Assembly (NCBI RefSeq): GCF_902826655.1
Contig: NZ_CADEFR010000008.1
Location: 43,346-107,345, forward strand
DNA: 64,000 nt
Source: an uncultured Methylibium sp.
GTDB lineage: Bacteria > Pseudomonadota > Gammaproteobacteria > Burkholderiales > Burkholderiaceae_C
Direction of reading: 5' to 3'
Of this stretch, positions 35,631-43,201 are shown in pieces; position 1 is the first letter of the stretch, and each line of letters opens with the position of its first letter. Below the pieces are notes generated by a model. The model did not search any database. It worked only from the letters and a program-made list of their open reading frames with translations, and was not told where the DNA came from. The translations under genes and the position numbers were made by a program.

Positions 35631-36566
35631 ATGTCGATGTCCGACCGTGACGGCAAGATCTGGATGGACGGCGAGCTCGTCGACTGGCGCGACGCCAAGA
35701 TCCACGTGCTGAGCCATACGCTGCACTACGGCTGTGGCGCCTTCGAGGGAGTGCGCGCTTACAACACGGTCAAGGGCACGGCGATCTTCCGCTTGCGCGA
35801 GCACACCGAGCGCCTGTTCAACAGCGCCAAGATCCTGCGCATGAAGATTCCCTTCTCGCTGGAGCAGGTGATGGACGCCCAGCGCGCGGTGGTCAGGGCC
35901 AACCAGCTGGAGAGCTGCTACCTGCGTCCGCTGACCTGGATCGGCGACCAGAAGCTGGGGGTCAGCCCCAAGGGCAACACCATCCACCTGATGGTCGCGG
36001 CCTGGGCCTGGGGCGCCTACCTCGGCGAAGAGGGCCTGAAGCGCGGCATCCGCGTCAAGACCAGCAGCTACACCCGCCACCACGTCAACATCACGATGAC
36101 GCAGGCCAAGGCGGTCAGCAACTACACCAATTCCATCCTCGCCAACATGGAAGCCACCGACGACGGCTACGACGAGGCCCTGCTGCTGGACGCATCGGGT
36201 TTCGTCTCCGAAGGCGCGGGCGAGAACCTGTTCGTCATCAAGAACGGCGTGGTCTACACCCCCGACCTGTCGGCCGGCGCGCTGAACGGCATCACGCGCA
36301 ACACCGTGTTCGCGATCTGCCAGGACCTGGGCCTCAAGCTGGTCGAGAAGCGCATCACCCGCGACGAGGTCTACATCTGCGACGAGGCCTTCTTCACCGG
36401 CACGGCTGCGGAAGTGACGCCGATCCGCGAGCTGGACCGCATCGAGCTGGGCGCCGGCTCCTACGTGGGCACACGCGGCCCGATCACCGAGAAGATCCAG
36501 TCGGCCTTCTTCGACATCGTCAACGGCCGCAACCCCAAGTACGCCGAATGGCTGACCGCGGTCTGA
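35631..36566 (+). CDS. ilvE: Branched-chain amino-acid aminotransferase
   Basis: Class IV PLP aminotransferase of 311 residues for the last step of leucine, isoleucine and valine synthesis and the first of their breakdown. Lys160 in QAKAVSNYTNS is the PLP-binding lysine, at the same number as in E. coli IlvE. Other marks are HYGCGAFEGVRAY, YLRPL and FFTGTAAEVTPI. A TAGAAT element (35597-35602) is a likely -10, 29 bases before the start. The zinc-finger gene follows after 5 bases. Confidence 0.96.
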   Translation: MSMSDRDGKIWMDGELVDWRDAKIHVLSHTLHYGCGAFEGVRAYNTVKGTAIFRLREHTERLFNSAKILRMKIPFSLEQVMDAQRAVVRANQLESCYLRPLTWIGDQKLGVSPKGNTIHLMVAAWAWGAYLGEEGLKRGIRVKTSSYTRHHVNITMTQAKAVSNYTNSILANMEATDDGYDEALLLDASGFVSEGAGENLFVIKNGVVYTPDLSAGALNGITRNTVFAICQDLGLKLVEKRITRDEVYICDEAFFTGTAAEVTPIRELDRIELGAGSYVGTRGPITEKIQSAFFDIVNGRNPKYAEWLTAV

Positions 36567-36571
36567 GCGCC

Positions 36572-36772
36572 ATGAACGAACCCAAGGCCGTCGTCGAGGT
36601 CACTGCCGCGGACCTGCAAGGTCCGGGCGTGGTGTTCTGCCCGAACCCGAAGATGCCGCTGTGGAGCAACCACCCGCGCGTCTTCATCGCCGTCGCCGAT
36701 GGCGAGGGCAAGTGCCCGTACTGCGGCACGGTCTATCGCCTCCAGGCCGGCGAGAAGCTGCACGCGCATTGA
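36572..36772 (+). CDS. Zinc-finger protein, zf-CHCC type
   Basis: Protein of 66 residues with the CHCC zinc finger: Cys in VVFCPNP, His in SNHPRVFI, and the Cys pair in KCPYCGTVYRL. The family is related to the NDUFS6 subunit of complex I. In Burkholderiales it commonly follows ilvE. The start at 36572 is preceded by the ilvE stop; a longer frame from 36548 overlaps ilvE and lacks a ribosome site. Function in bacteria is unknown. Confidence 0.88.
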   Translation: MNEPKAVVEVTAADLQGPGVVFCPNPKMPLWSNHPRVFIAVADGEGKCPYCGTVYRLQAGEKLHAH

Positions 36773-36812
36773 TGCGCCTGCGCTGACGCCCCCGCCCGGC
36801 CGCGTCGCTGCG

Positions 36813-37847
36813 ATGACCCGCTCGCTCGTCATCGCGCCGCAATGGATCGGCGATGCCGTGATGGCCGAGCCCCTGCTGGCGGCGCTGGCCGCACGCGGCG
36901 AGCAGCTCACGGTCGCGGCCCTGCCGTGGGTGGCCCCGGTGCTGCGCGCGATGCCGCAGGTCGGCGCCGTGATCGACGTGCCTTTCGCGCATGGCAAGCT
37001 CGACTGGGCGGCTCGCCGCGCGCTCGCCCGCACGTTGAAGGATCGCTTCGACGCGGCCTACGTGCTGCCGAACTCGCTGAAGTCCGCGCTGGTGCCGTGG
37101 CTCGCGCGCGTGCCGCGCCGGGTCGGCTACCAGGGCGAGGGCCGCTTCGTGCTGCTGAACGAGCGCACCGCCAACCCGGTCGGCAAGCCGCCGATGGTGG
37201 ACTTCTACGGCGCCCTGGCCGGTGGGCTGCCGGCCGGCGCACGGCCCCGGCTGCAGATGGCGGCGTCGGCCATCACGACGGCGCTCGGTCGTCTGGACCT
37301 CGAACCCGGCAGCTACTGGGTGTTCGCCCCCGGCGCCGAGTACGGCGCGGCCAAGCGCTGGCCGGCGCCGCACTACGCCGCGCTGGCGCGGCAGCTCCAG
37401 GAACTCCATGGGCTGCCGGTGCTCTTGCTCGGTTCGGCCAAGGAGGCGCCGATCTGCGAGGAGATCGCCGCCCTGGCGCCCGGCGCCTGCCGCGTGCTGG
37501 CGGGCCGCACCTCGCTCGACGACGCGATGGCGCTGATCGCTGCGGCACGCGGCGTGGTCAGCAACGATTCCGGCCTCATGCACGTGGCGGCCGCCTTCGG
37601 CAAGCCGCAGGCGGCCGTGTTCGGATCCACCAGTCCGCAGCACACGCCGCCGCTCAATCCGCGCGCGCGCGTGCTGTGGCTCAAGACGATGCGGGGCGAG
37701 GCCGAGCTGGACTGCCAGCCCTGCTTCGAGCGCGACTGTCGCTACGGCCATCTGCGCTGCCTGGTCGACATCCGGCCCGAGCGCGTCGACGCCGCGCTAG
37801 GCGACGCGCTCGCGAAGGCGGCCAGCGAGACGCCTGCCGCGATCTGA
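36813..37847 (+). CDS. waaF: LPS heptosyltransferase II
   Basis: Glycosyltransferase (GT9) of 344 residues that adds the second heptose to the lipopolysaccharide inner core at the inner membrane. Marks are VIAPQWIGDAVMAEPLL at the N-terminus, FAPGAEYGAAKRWP, and the ADP-heptose-binding SNDSGLMHVAAAFGKP. The C-terminal CQPCFERDCRYGHLRCL cluster is typical of WaaF. The start at 36813 is the family start; the open frame upstream overlaps the zinc-finger gene. Confidence 0.93.
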   Translation: MTRSLVIAPQWIGDAVMAEPLLAALAARGEQLTVAALPWVAPVLRAMPQVGAVIDVPFAHGKLDWAARRALARTLKDRFDAAYVLPNSLKSALVPWLARVPRRVGYQGEGRFVLLNERTANPVGKPPMVDFYGALAGGLPAGARPRLQMAASAITTALGRLDLEPGSYWVFAPGAEYGAAKRWPAPHYAALARQLQELHGLPVLLLGSAKEAPICEEIAALAPGACRVLAGRTSLDDAMALIAAARGVVSNDSGLMHVAAAFGKPQAAVFGSTSPQHTPPLNPRARVLWLKTMRGEAELDCQPCFERDCRYGHLRCLVDIRPERVDAALGDALAKAASETPAAI

Positions 37848-37872
37848 GACCCGGGCCGGGGTCGGACGTCGA

Positions 37873-38427
37873 TCAGCGACCGTAGAACACGTAGTCGGCG
37901 GCGTAGCTGACGATCTTCTTCTCGCCCTTGTTGGCCTCGGCGCAGGCCTGGGCGGGTGCGACACCGCCGACGGTCTTCAGGCGCTGGATGTAGCTCACGC
38001 CCTGCATCACGCCGTTGCCGGTCGCCGGGTCGGCCTTCACCAGTTGCAGCGGAATGCTGCCCGGCGTGCCCGCGTTGGGCGCCACCGCGACCTGCTTGCC
38101 GACGACGCGCGAACCGTCGCTGGAGACCCAGGTGGCCGGCGGACCGAAGTAGCTGCCGACCTCCTTGCCGCTCGCGTCCTTGAGCTTCGCGACCGGGCCG
38201 ACGAAGACCCATTCGTGCTGGCCGGCCATGTCCTTCTTGTCGCGGCATTCGTAGGTGATCTGGCCGGCGTCGGTGGTGGTCCACAGCTTCTGGCTTTCGC
38301 CGGCCGGGACGCGCACGGCTTCGGGCAGGGCGGCGTTGTCGACCTTCATCGATGCCGTCGGCATGCCGCTGCAGGCGGCGAGGCCCAGGGCCAGGGCAGC
38401 GGTGCCCAGCGTCAGGGGGGTGTGCAT
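37873..38427 (-). CDS. DUF3455 lipoprotein or secreted protein
   Basis: Protein of 184 residues. A lipoprotein signal with LAAC places the lipidated Cys at residue 19. The mature part is a DUF3455 domain (VPAGESQKLWTTTDAGQITY, GSYFGPPATWVSSDGSRVVG, GVSYIQRLKTVGGVAP). Function is unknown; fungal and bacterial relatives are secreted. It follows the sigma/anti-sigma genes on the same strand, 105 bases downstream. Its leader carries the same predicted promoter as the DUF4394 lipoprotein gene, so it is probably a target of a SigK-like factor. AAGGAG precedes the start. Confidence 0.85.
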   Translation of the reverse strand: MHTPLTLGTAALALGLAACSGMPTASMKVDNAALPEAVRVPAGESQKLWTTTDAGQITYECRDKKDMAGQHEWVFVGPVAKLKDASGKEVGSYFGPPATWVSSDGSRVVGKQVAVAPNAGTPGSIPLQLVKADPATGNGVMQGVSYIQRLKTVGGVAPAQACAEANKGEKKIVSYAADYVFYGR

Positions 38428-38479
38428 AGCGAGTTCTCCTTGGATGACTTGCGCGAAGGCCCATGCCTTCTGCCATCCA

Positions 38480-38507
38480 CTACGGGACGGACCGCCCGCG
38501 CGGATGC
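38480..38507 (-). promoter_or_regulatory. Predicted ECF (SigK-type) promoter for the DUF3455 gene
   Basis: On the minus strand GCATCC (38507-38502) and CCGTAG (38485-38480) are separated by 16 bases, 52 bases before the DUF3455 start. It matches the element at 3976-4002, including a shared TGCATCCGC at the -35 and CCGTAGT at the -10. The resemblance to the SigK consensus makes the sigma factor at 39223-39843 or the one at 5790 the candidate. Confidence 0.5.
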
Positions 38508-38532
38508 ACCCCTGGAGGCACGCCGATCGAGA

Positions 38533-39219
38533 TCAGATCTGCAGCTTGCCGACCGACAGGATCGGCCCGGTCGGCGCGCCGGTCGGCGAGCCGCCGCTCG
38601 GCTCGAGGCTCACCGCGAAGGCCGCGGTGTCCTTCAGCAGCAGCGCGCGCTGCACCGTGGTCGCCTGCTGGCCGGAGACCAGGCCCAGCGAGCGCGGCGC
38701 CCCCTGCGGCGGCACCGCCCACAGCTCGAAGGCGCGTCCCGCACCGGGCGCGACCGCCTGGATCGGCTGCAGCACCAGCGCCCGGCCGTCGCGCGTGAGG
38801 CCGGCCGCGAAGCCGGCCTGCAGCACGCCGGCGGCTTCGGGGTTGGGGGCGATCACGATCACGATCGGCGGCTGGACCGGTTGCGGCTGCGACAGCACCA
38901 GGCCGAAAGCCAGCGCCGCCACCGTCGCGAACGCCGACACGCCCTGCCACAGACCCAGCTTCTGCCACCAGCGCAGCGGCGCGGCTGCGCTGGCGAACAG
39001 CCGTTGCTCGACCCGCGACCACACCGTGGCCGACGGCTGCACCGGCGTCACTGCCGCACTCAGCGGGATCAGCCGCGCCTGCCAGGCCGCCACGGCGGCG
39101 CGCAGGGCCGGGTGGGCCGGCAGCAGCGACTCGAAGCGGCGCCGCGCCGGTCCGCGCAGCGTGCCGAGCACGTGCTCGGCCGCCAGGCGGTCGACGAGGG
39201 AAGGGCGGCCGTAGTCCAT
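38533..39219 (-). CDS. RskA-type anti-sigma factor (second copy)
   Basis: Membrane anti-sigma factor of 228 residues. The cytoplasmic part has LAAEHVLGTLRGPARRRFESLL, a membrane segment lies near residues 93-109 (FATVAALAFGLVL), and the outer domain ends in GAPTGPILSVGKLQI. It is a paralogue of the protein at 6350-7084, with the same order and ending but low identity elsewhere. It starts 3 bases after the sigma stop, which implies coupled translation with its sigma partner. Confidence 0.85.
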   Translation of the reverse strand: MDYGRPSLVDRLAAEHVLGTLRGPARRRFESLLPAHPALRAAVAAWQARLIPLSAAVTPVQPSATVWSRVEQRLFASAAAPLRWWQKLGLWQGVSAFATVAALAFGLVLSQPQPVQPPIVIVIAPNPEAAGVLQAGFAAGLTRDGRALVLQPIQAVAPGAGRAFELWAVPPQGAPRSLGLVSGQQATTVQRALLLKDTAAFAVSLEPSGGSPTGAPTGPILSVGKLQI

Positions 39220-39222
39220 GCT

Positions 39223-39843
39223 TCAGGTTGCGGTGCCGTGGGCCCGCTCCAGGCAGCCCCTCAGCGAGATCAATGCCCGCCGCACCCAGCTCTTCACGGT
39301 GCCGAGCGGCTGCTTCAGGTGGTCGGCCACCTCGGCGTGCGACAGGCCCTGGTAGAAGGCCAGCGCGAGACTCTGCTGCTGCTCGCCGCTCAGGGCCTTC
39401 ATGCAGCCCTGAAGCGCGCGCGCATCCGCGGCCTGGCCCAGCAGGTCGAGCGGGCCGGCATCGGGGGAAGCGAAGTCCTGCAGCATGTCGTGTTCGTCGT
39501 CGTCGCCCAGGCCCACCGAGGTGCTGACGGTCTGCGGCTCGCTCTGGCGCCGGCGCAGGCTGTCGATCGCCCGGTTGCGGGCAATGCTGGTCAGCCAAGT
39601 GAGAGGCTGGCTCAGCGTGGCATCGAAGCCCTGCGCGGCGCGCCAGACGTTCACGTAGACCTCCTGCAGCACGTCCTCGGCCTGGGCCCGGTCTTTCTGG
39701 ATACGCAGCACGACGCCCAGCAGATGCGAGCTGGTGCGCTGGTAGAGCGTGGCAAATGCCGCACGATCGCCGAGTGCCACACGCGACAGCACCGCGGCGA
39801 GTTCGCGGCTGCGTTCGGTCCAGTCCTGGGGCGAGGTGGCCAT
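39223..39843 (-). CDS. ECF sigma factor, SigK-like (second copy)
   Basis: Sigma factor of 206 residues with region 2 (KDRAQAEDVLQEVYVNVWRA, about residues 55-75) and region 4 (QGLSHAEVADHLKQPLGTVK, then SWVRRALISL). It is a paralogue of the sigma factor at 5790. Region 4 differs enough that promoter recognition could be overlapping but not identical. The start at 39843 is preceded by a TAGAAT (39856-39861 on the minus strand), a possible housekeeping -10. An anti-sigma gene and the DUF3455 gene follow on the same strand. Confidence 0.9.
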   Translation of the reverse strand: MATSPQDWTERSRELAAVLSRVALGDRAAFATLYQRTSSHLLGVVLRIQKDRAQAEDVLQEVYVNVWRAAQGFDATLSQPLTWLTSIARNRAIDSLRRRQSEPQTVSTSVGLGDDDEHDMLQDFASPDAGPLDLLGQAADARALQGCMKALSGEQQQSLALAFYQGLSHAEVADHLKQPLGTVKSWVRRALISLRGCLERAHGTAT

Positions 39844-39960
39844 GGGTTGCGGATTCTAGTGAGCGATAGGGTCGCGTGCGATGCAAGCCCGCGATCCTGC
39901 GTCGCGCCGAGGGCACGCTCCTTACAATCCACCGGCTGTCGAAGACCGCCCCGCATCCGC

Positions 39961-40401
39961 ATGTCGCCCAAGCCCAAGGCCCCACCCTCTTCGCCCGACG
40001 ACATCGAGGCGCAGTTCTACGAGGCCTTGCAGCAGGCCGACATCGACAAGCTGATGGCCGTCTGGTCCGACGACGAGGACATCGCCTGCGTGCACCCCGG
40101 CGGGCCGCGCATGGTCGGTGCCGGCGCGATCCGCGCTGCCTTCGAGGCCATCTTCTCCAACGGCGCGATCGACGTGCAGCCCGAGAAGGTCCGCCGCCTG
40201 CACACGCATGCCAGCGCGATCCATCACGTGCTCGAGCAGGTGCAGGTGATGGGCGACGAAGGACCGCAGAAGGCCTACGCCATCGTCACCAACGTCTACA
40301 TCCTGACGCCGCAGGGCTGGCGCATGGTGCTGCACCACGCGAGCCCGGGCATGGCGCGCGAGTTGCAGGAGATCTCCGAAGCGCCCGCCACGCTGCACTG
40401 A
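39961..40401 (+). CDS. NTF2-like (SnoaL/DUF4440-type) protein
   Basis: Protein of 146 residues with the NTF2-like alpha+beta cone: YEALQQADIDKLMAVWSDDE at the first helices, then CVHPGGPRMVGAGAIRAAFE and a C-terminal GWRMVLHHASP strand. Relatives include ketosteroid-isomerase-like and YybH proteins, often of unknown role. A TACAAT at 39924-39929 may be its -10. The alpha/beta hydrolase follows 11 bases downstream. Confidence 0.8.
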   Translation: MSPKPKAPPSSPDDIEAQFYEALQQADIDKLMAVWSDDEDIACVHPGGPRMVGAGAIRAAFEAIFSNGAIDVQPEKVRRLHTHASAIHHVLEQVQVMGDEGPQKAYAIVTNVYILTPQGWRMVLHHASPGMARELQEISEAPATLH

Positions 40402-40412
40402 ACGCGGTGCGG

Positions 40413-41417
40413 ATGTCGGCCGTCCTCGAACCCGTGACGCCGAACGCCGCGCAGTGGGCCGCCCCGTGGTGGCTGCCCGGCGGCAACGCGCAGACCATCT
40501 GGCCGGCGCTGTTCTCGCGCCGCCGCGCCGGGCCGCCGCTGGCGTTCCGGCGCGAGCGCTGGACGACGCCGGACGCCGACTTCATCGACGTCGACTTTCT
40601 CGATGCGCCGCCGGCAGCTCCGCTGCTGGTGCTGTTCCACGGCCTCGAGGGCTCGTCGGGCAGCCACTACGCGCAGGCCTTCGCCGACTGGGCGCGTGCG
40701 CAGGGCTGGCGCTTCGCGCTGCCGCACTTTCGCGGCTGCTCCGGGGAGCTCAACCTCGGGCCGCGCGCCTACCACTCGGGCGATCACGAGGAGATCGGCT
40801 GGATCCTCGATCGCCTGCGTGCGCAGCACGGCGCACCGCTGCTCGCGGCCGGCGTCTCGCTCGGCGGCAACGCGCTGCTGCGCTGGGCCGAGGAGGCCGA
40901 GACCAGCGCCGCGGCGACGGCCCGCGCGGTGTGCGCGATCTCGTCGCCCATCGACCTGGCCGCCGGCGGCCGGGCCATCTGCCGCGGCTTCAACCGGCAG
41001 GTCTACAACCGCATGTTCCTGCGCTCGATGAAGCCCAAGGCCCTGGCGAAGCTGCGCCAGCACCCCGGGCTCTTCGACCGCGAGCGGCTCGTCGCCGCGC
41101 GCGACCTCTACGAGTTCGACGATGTCTTCACCGGTCCGCTGCACGGATTTGCCGGTACCGACGACTACTGGGCGCGCGGCTCGGCCAAGCCGCATCTCGC
41201 GCGCATCCGCATCCCGGCGCTGGTGCTCAATGCGCGCAACGACCCCTTCGTGCCGGCCGCCTGCCTGCCGGGCGTGCACGAGGTCGGCCGCCACGTCACG
41301 CTGTGGCAACCGGCGCACGGTGGGCATGTCGGCTTCCCGGGCGGCGGTTTCCCCGGCGAGGTGCTGGGCCTGCCGCAGGCCGTGATGTCCTGGATGCGCG
41401 CCGCCGCCGGCGTCTGA
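40413..41417 (+). CDS. YheT-family alpha/beta hydrolase
   Basis: Hydrolase of 334 residues. The N-terminal PWWLPGGNAQTIWPALF is the marker of the YheT group. The nucleophile elbow is GVSLGGNAL with the catalytic Ser, and the last His is in HGGHVGFPGG; the Asp is in LNARNDPF. Oxyanion residues come from LFHGLEGSSGSHY. It is cytoplasmic with unknown substrate, probably an esterase. The start at 40413 gives the usual family N-terminus. Confidence 0.9.
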   Translation: MSAVLEPVTPNAAQWAAPWWLPGGNAQTIWPALFSRRRAGPPLAFRRERWTTPDADFIDVDFLDAPPAAPLLVLFHGLEGSSGSHYAQAFADWARAQGWRFALPHFRGCSGELNLGPRAYHSGDHEEIGWILDRLRAQHGAPLLAAGVSLGGNALLRWAEEAETSAAATARAVCAISSPIDLAAGGRAICRGFNRQVYNRMFLRSMKPKALAKLRQHPGLFDRERLVAARDLYEFDDVFTGPLHGFAGTDDYWARGSAKPHLARIRIPALVLNARNDPFVPAACLPGVHEVGRHVTLWQPAHGGHVGFPGGGFPGEVLGLPQAVMSWMRAAAGV

Positions 41418-41450
41418 GCTTCGGCCGGCCCGCAAGCTCACAATGCCCGC

Positions 41451-41987
41451 ATGGATGAGATCGTCCGTGCCGCGCTGAAGAAGTGGCCGCAGGTGCCGGC
41501 CTGCCACGGCTGGCTCGGCCTCGATGCGCGCGGCGACTGGTACATGCGTGACGACCGCGTGCAGGCCGCCGGCCCCTTTCCGCAGGTCAAGGGCAGCCGG
41601 CTGCTGCACCGCAAGCTGTGCGACTTCATCGCCCGCAACTACGAGGCCGACGCGGACGGTGCCTGGTTCTTCCAGAACGGCCCGCAGCGCGTCTACGTCG
41701 AGCTCGAGGCGGCGCCGCTGGTGCTGGGCGTGCAGCACGGCGCCGACGGCTACGCGGTGCGCACGCACGTCGACGGCGACGCCGGCGCGGTCCGCAGCGC
41801 CTGGGTCGACGAGCACGGCCGGCTCTTCCTCGACACCGCGGCCGGCTTCGGCCTGCTGCGATCGCTGGACATGGACGCTGCCGCCGACGCGGTGACGGAG
41901 GGCCTGTGGCAGCCCGCCGAGATCGCCTTCGCCGAGCTGCCGCGCCGCTTCGGCTACCGGCTCAGCCCGCAGCGCGACCTGGCCTGA
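41451..41987 (+). CDS. Conserved betaproteobacterial protein (DUF2946-type)
   Basis: Cytoplasmic protein of 178 residues with no signal or membrane segment. Characteristic text is KKWPQVPACHGWLGLDARGD, WYMRDDRVQ and GAWFFQNGPQRVYVELEAAP. I recall this as a conserved DUF in Burkholderiales, probably DUF2946, but the name is from memory and function is unknown. Its start lies 33 bases after the hydrolase stop. Confidence 0.72.
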   Translation: MDEIVRAALKKWPQVPACHGWLGLDARGDWYMRDDRVQAAGPFPQVKGSRLLHRKLCDFIARNYEADADGAWFFQNGPQRVYVELEAAPLVLGVQHGADGYAVRTHVDGDAGAVRSAWVDEHGRLFLDTAAGFGLLRSLDMDAAADAVTEGLWQPAEIAFAELPRRFGYRLSPQRDLA

Positions 41988-42012
41988 GCGCAAGCCGCGC
42001 CGAGCCGCGCGC

Positions 42013-42040
42013 AAGAAAAAGCCGGTCGCGCGGACCGGCT
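42013..42040 (-). terminator. Rho-independent terminator after the cytochrome c5 gene
   Basis: Read on the minus strand, AGCCGGTC/GACCGGCT forms an 8-bp stem around CGCGC (42020-42027 with 42033-42040), followed by TTTTTCTTG. It lies 21 bases after the cytochrome gene stop and faces the convergent gene ending at 41987. Confidence 0.85.
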
Positions 42041-42061
42041 CGTGTCGATGGTGCGGGGCGC

Positions 42062-42604
42062 TTACTGCGGCGCGCTGGCCGGCGTCGCCGCGACCTTGGG
42101 TTCCTCGAACTTCGCACCGCCGGCATTGGCCATGTGAACGACCGCACGCGCGATCTCCACGTCGCTGAAGTCGCCGCCGCCCTGCGCACCCATCGCGCCC
42201 TTGCCCTTGAGCGCGGACGTCAGCAGCGTCTCGTAGCCGGTCGCGATGCGCGGGCCCCAGGCCGCGGCGTCGCCGAGCTTGGGTGCGTTGGCCACGCCGG
42301 CCGCATGGCAGGCGGCGCAGACGGCCGTGTAGACCTCGGTGCCGCTCTTGAGCGCGCTGGTGTCCGAAGCATCCTTCACCGTCACCTGGCCGACCGGCGC
42401 GATGCGCGCCGCCGTGGCCTGCGGGCCGAGGCCGTCGCTGCCGGCCGAGGGCTTGGTGCTGGACGACACGTAGCCGGCCAGCAGCACGATGATCGTGATC
42501 GGCACCACGAAGGCCAGGATCACCGCGACGATCAGCTGCTTCGGTGTGCGGATCGGGCCTTCGTGGTTGGCCTCGTAGTGGTCGTCGTGGTGCGCGTCGC
42601 TCAT
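42062..42604 (-). CDS. Membrane-anchored cytochrome c5
   Basis: Protein of 180 residues. A His/Asp-rich N-terminus (MSDAHHDDHYEANHEGP) is followed by a membrane anchor at about residues 26-47 (VILAFVVPITIIVLLAGY). The haem motif CAACH is in YTAVCAACHAAGVANAPKLG, with a distal Met in MGAQGGGDFSDVEIARAVVHMA. It should pass electrons in the periplasm, facing outward. AGGACCCC precedes the start. The C-terminal tail is Ala/Pro-rich. Confidence 0.88.
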   Translation of the reverse strand: MSDAHHDDHYEANHEGPIRTPKQLIVAVILAFVVPITIIVLLAGYVSSSTKPSAGSDGLGPQATAARIAPVGQVTVKDASDTSALKSGTEVYTAVCAACHAAGVANAPKLGDAAAWGPRIATGYETLLTSALKGKGAMGAQGGGDFSDVEIARAVVHMANAGGAKFEEPKVAATPASAPQ

Positions 42605-42757
42605 GGGGTCCTCGGGCTATCGGTGCGGGGCGCGGCCGCTGCGTCGAGCGGCCGCCGTCAAGGGCGCGCGATTATATGAGCCGCCCCCCTGCGACCCACT
42701 CGCAAACGCCTGCACATGGGGCTGCACACGGGACCCCGCTGATAGAATCAGAGCGCT

Positions 42758-42833
42758 GCGTCCGTAGCTCAATGGATAGAGTACTGCCCTCCGAAGGCAG
42801 GGGTTGCTGGTTCGATCCCAGCCGGGCGCGCCA
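42758..42833 (+). tRNA. tRNA-Arg (anticodon CCG)
   Basis: A full 76-base cloverleaf including an encoded CCA. The acceptor stem is GCGTCCG with CGGGCGC, the anticodon arm CTGCC-CTCCGAA-GGCAG places CCG at 42791-42793, and GTTCGAT marks the T arm. It reads the CGG codon, common in this G+C-rich genome. A TAGAAT at 42743-42748 is a plausible -10. Confidence 0.96.
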
Positions 42834-42863
42834 CCCCTCGCAGCAGCTTCACTCCCCCTGGAT

Positions 42864-43064
42864 TCACAACACCGGCGTCGGCGGATAGTCCGCCTCGCGC
42901 AGCGCTCGCTCGACCTGGGCGCGCGGCATCGTCGTCTCGACGCGCACGCGGTGCGTCGGCAACTCGGCCTGCACCTTGGCCGCCGGGTCGAGCGCGGCGA
43001 TGGTGCGGGTGATCGCCTGGACGCAGTGGCCGCAGCTCATGGCCGGGATCTCGAACTCGAGCAT
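42864..43064 (-). CDS. copZ: CopZ-like copper chaperone (HMA domain)
   Basis: Cytoplasmic protein of 66 residues made of a single heavy-metal-associated domain. The metal-binding CxxC is Cys11-Gly-His-Cys14 ([10 protein letters not shown]). It should carry Cu(I) to the CopA pump encoded divergently 138 bases away. The start at 43064 has GGAG just upstream; in-frame ATGs at 43085 and 43130 would place extra residues over the predicted promoter. Its promoter shows a CueR-type dyad. Confidence 0.9.
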   Translation of the reverse strand: MLEFEIPAMSCGHCVQAITRTIAALDPAAKVQAELPTHRVRVETTMPRAQVERALREADYPPTPVL

Positions 43065-43095
43065 CGGAATCTCCGTGGAATGCATGGATGCACGC

Positions 43096-43126
43096 AGCAT
43101 CGTCCCTGCCATGGTGGCAAGGTCAA
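43096..43126 (-). promoter_or_regulatory. CueR/MerR-type promoter for copZ
   Basis: On the minus strand the -35 TTGACC (43126-43121) and the -10 GATGCT (43101-43096) have a 19-bp spacer, the long spacing typical of MerR-family promoters. A 9-3-9 dyad, ACCTTGCCA with TGGCAGGGA (43123-43115 and 43111-43103), overlaps the -35 end and most of the spacer. The core matches the copper-responsive ACCTTGCCA box. Confidence 0.75.
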
Positions 43127-43163
43127 GCACGCCCTGCCTTGCTCAGGGTCAAGCCCCGGGGCC

Positions 43164-43194
43164 TTGACTTTGACATGATGGCAAGGTCGAGACT
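43164..43194 (+). promoter_or_regulatory. CueR/MerR-type promoter for copA
   Basis: TTGACT (43164-43169) and GAGACT (43189-43194) have a 19-bp spacer. A 9-3-9 dyad, ACTTTGACA (43167-43175) and TGGCAAGGT (43179-43187), overlaps the -35 end and most of the spacer, with two mismatches. The copA start follows 8 bases after the -10, so the leader must be extremely short or the start codon nearly leaderless. The dyad centre is 64 bp from that of the copZ promoter. Confidence 0.75.
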
Positions 43195-43201
43195 GCCCGC
43201 C

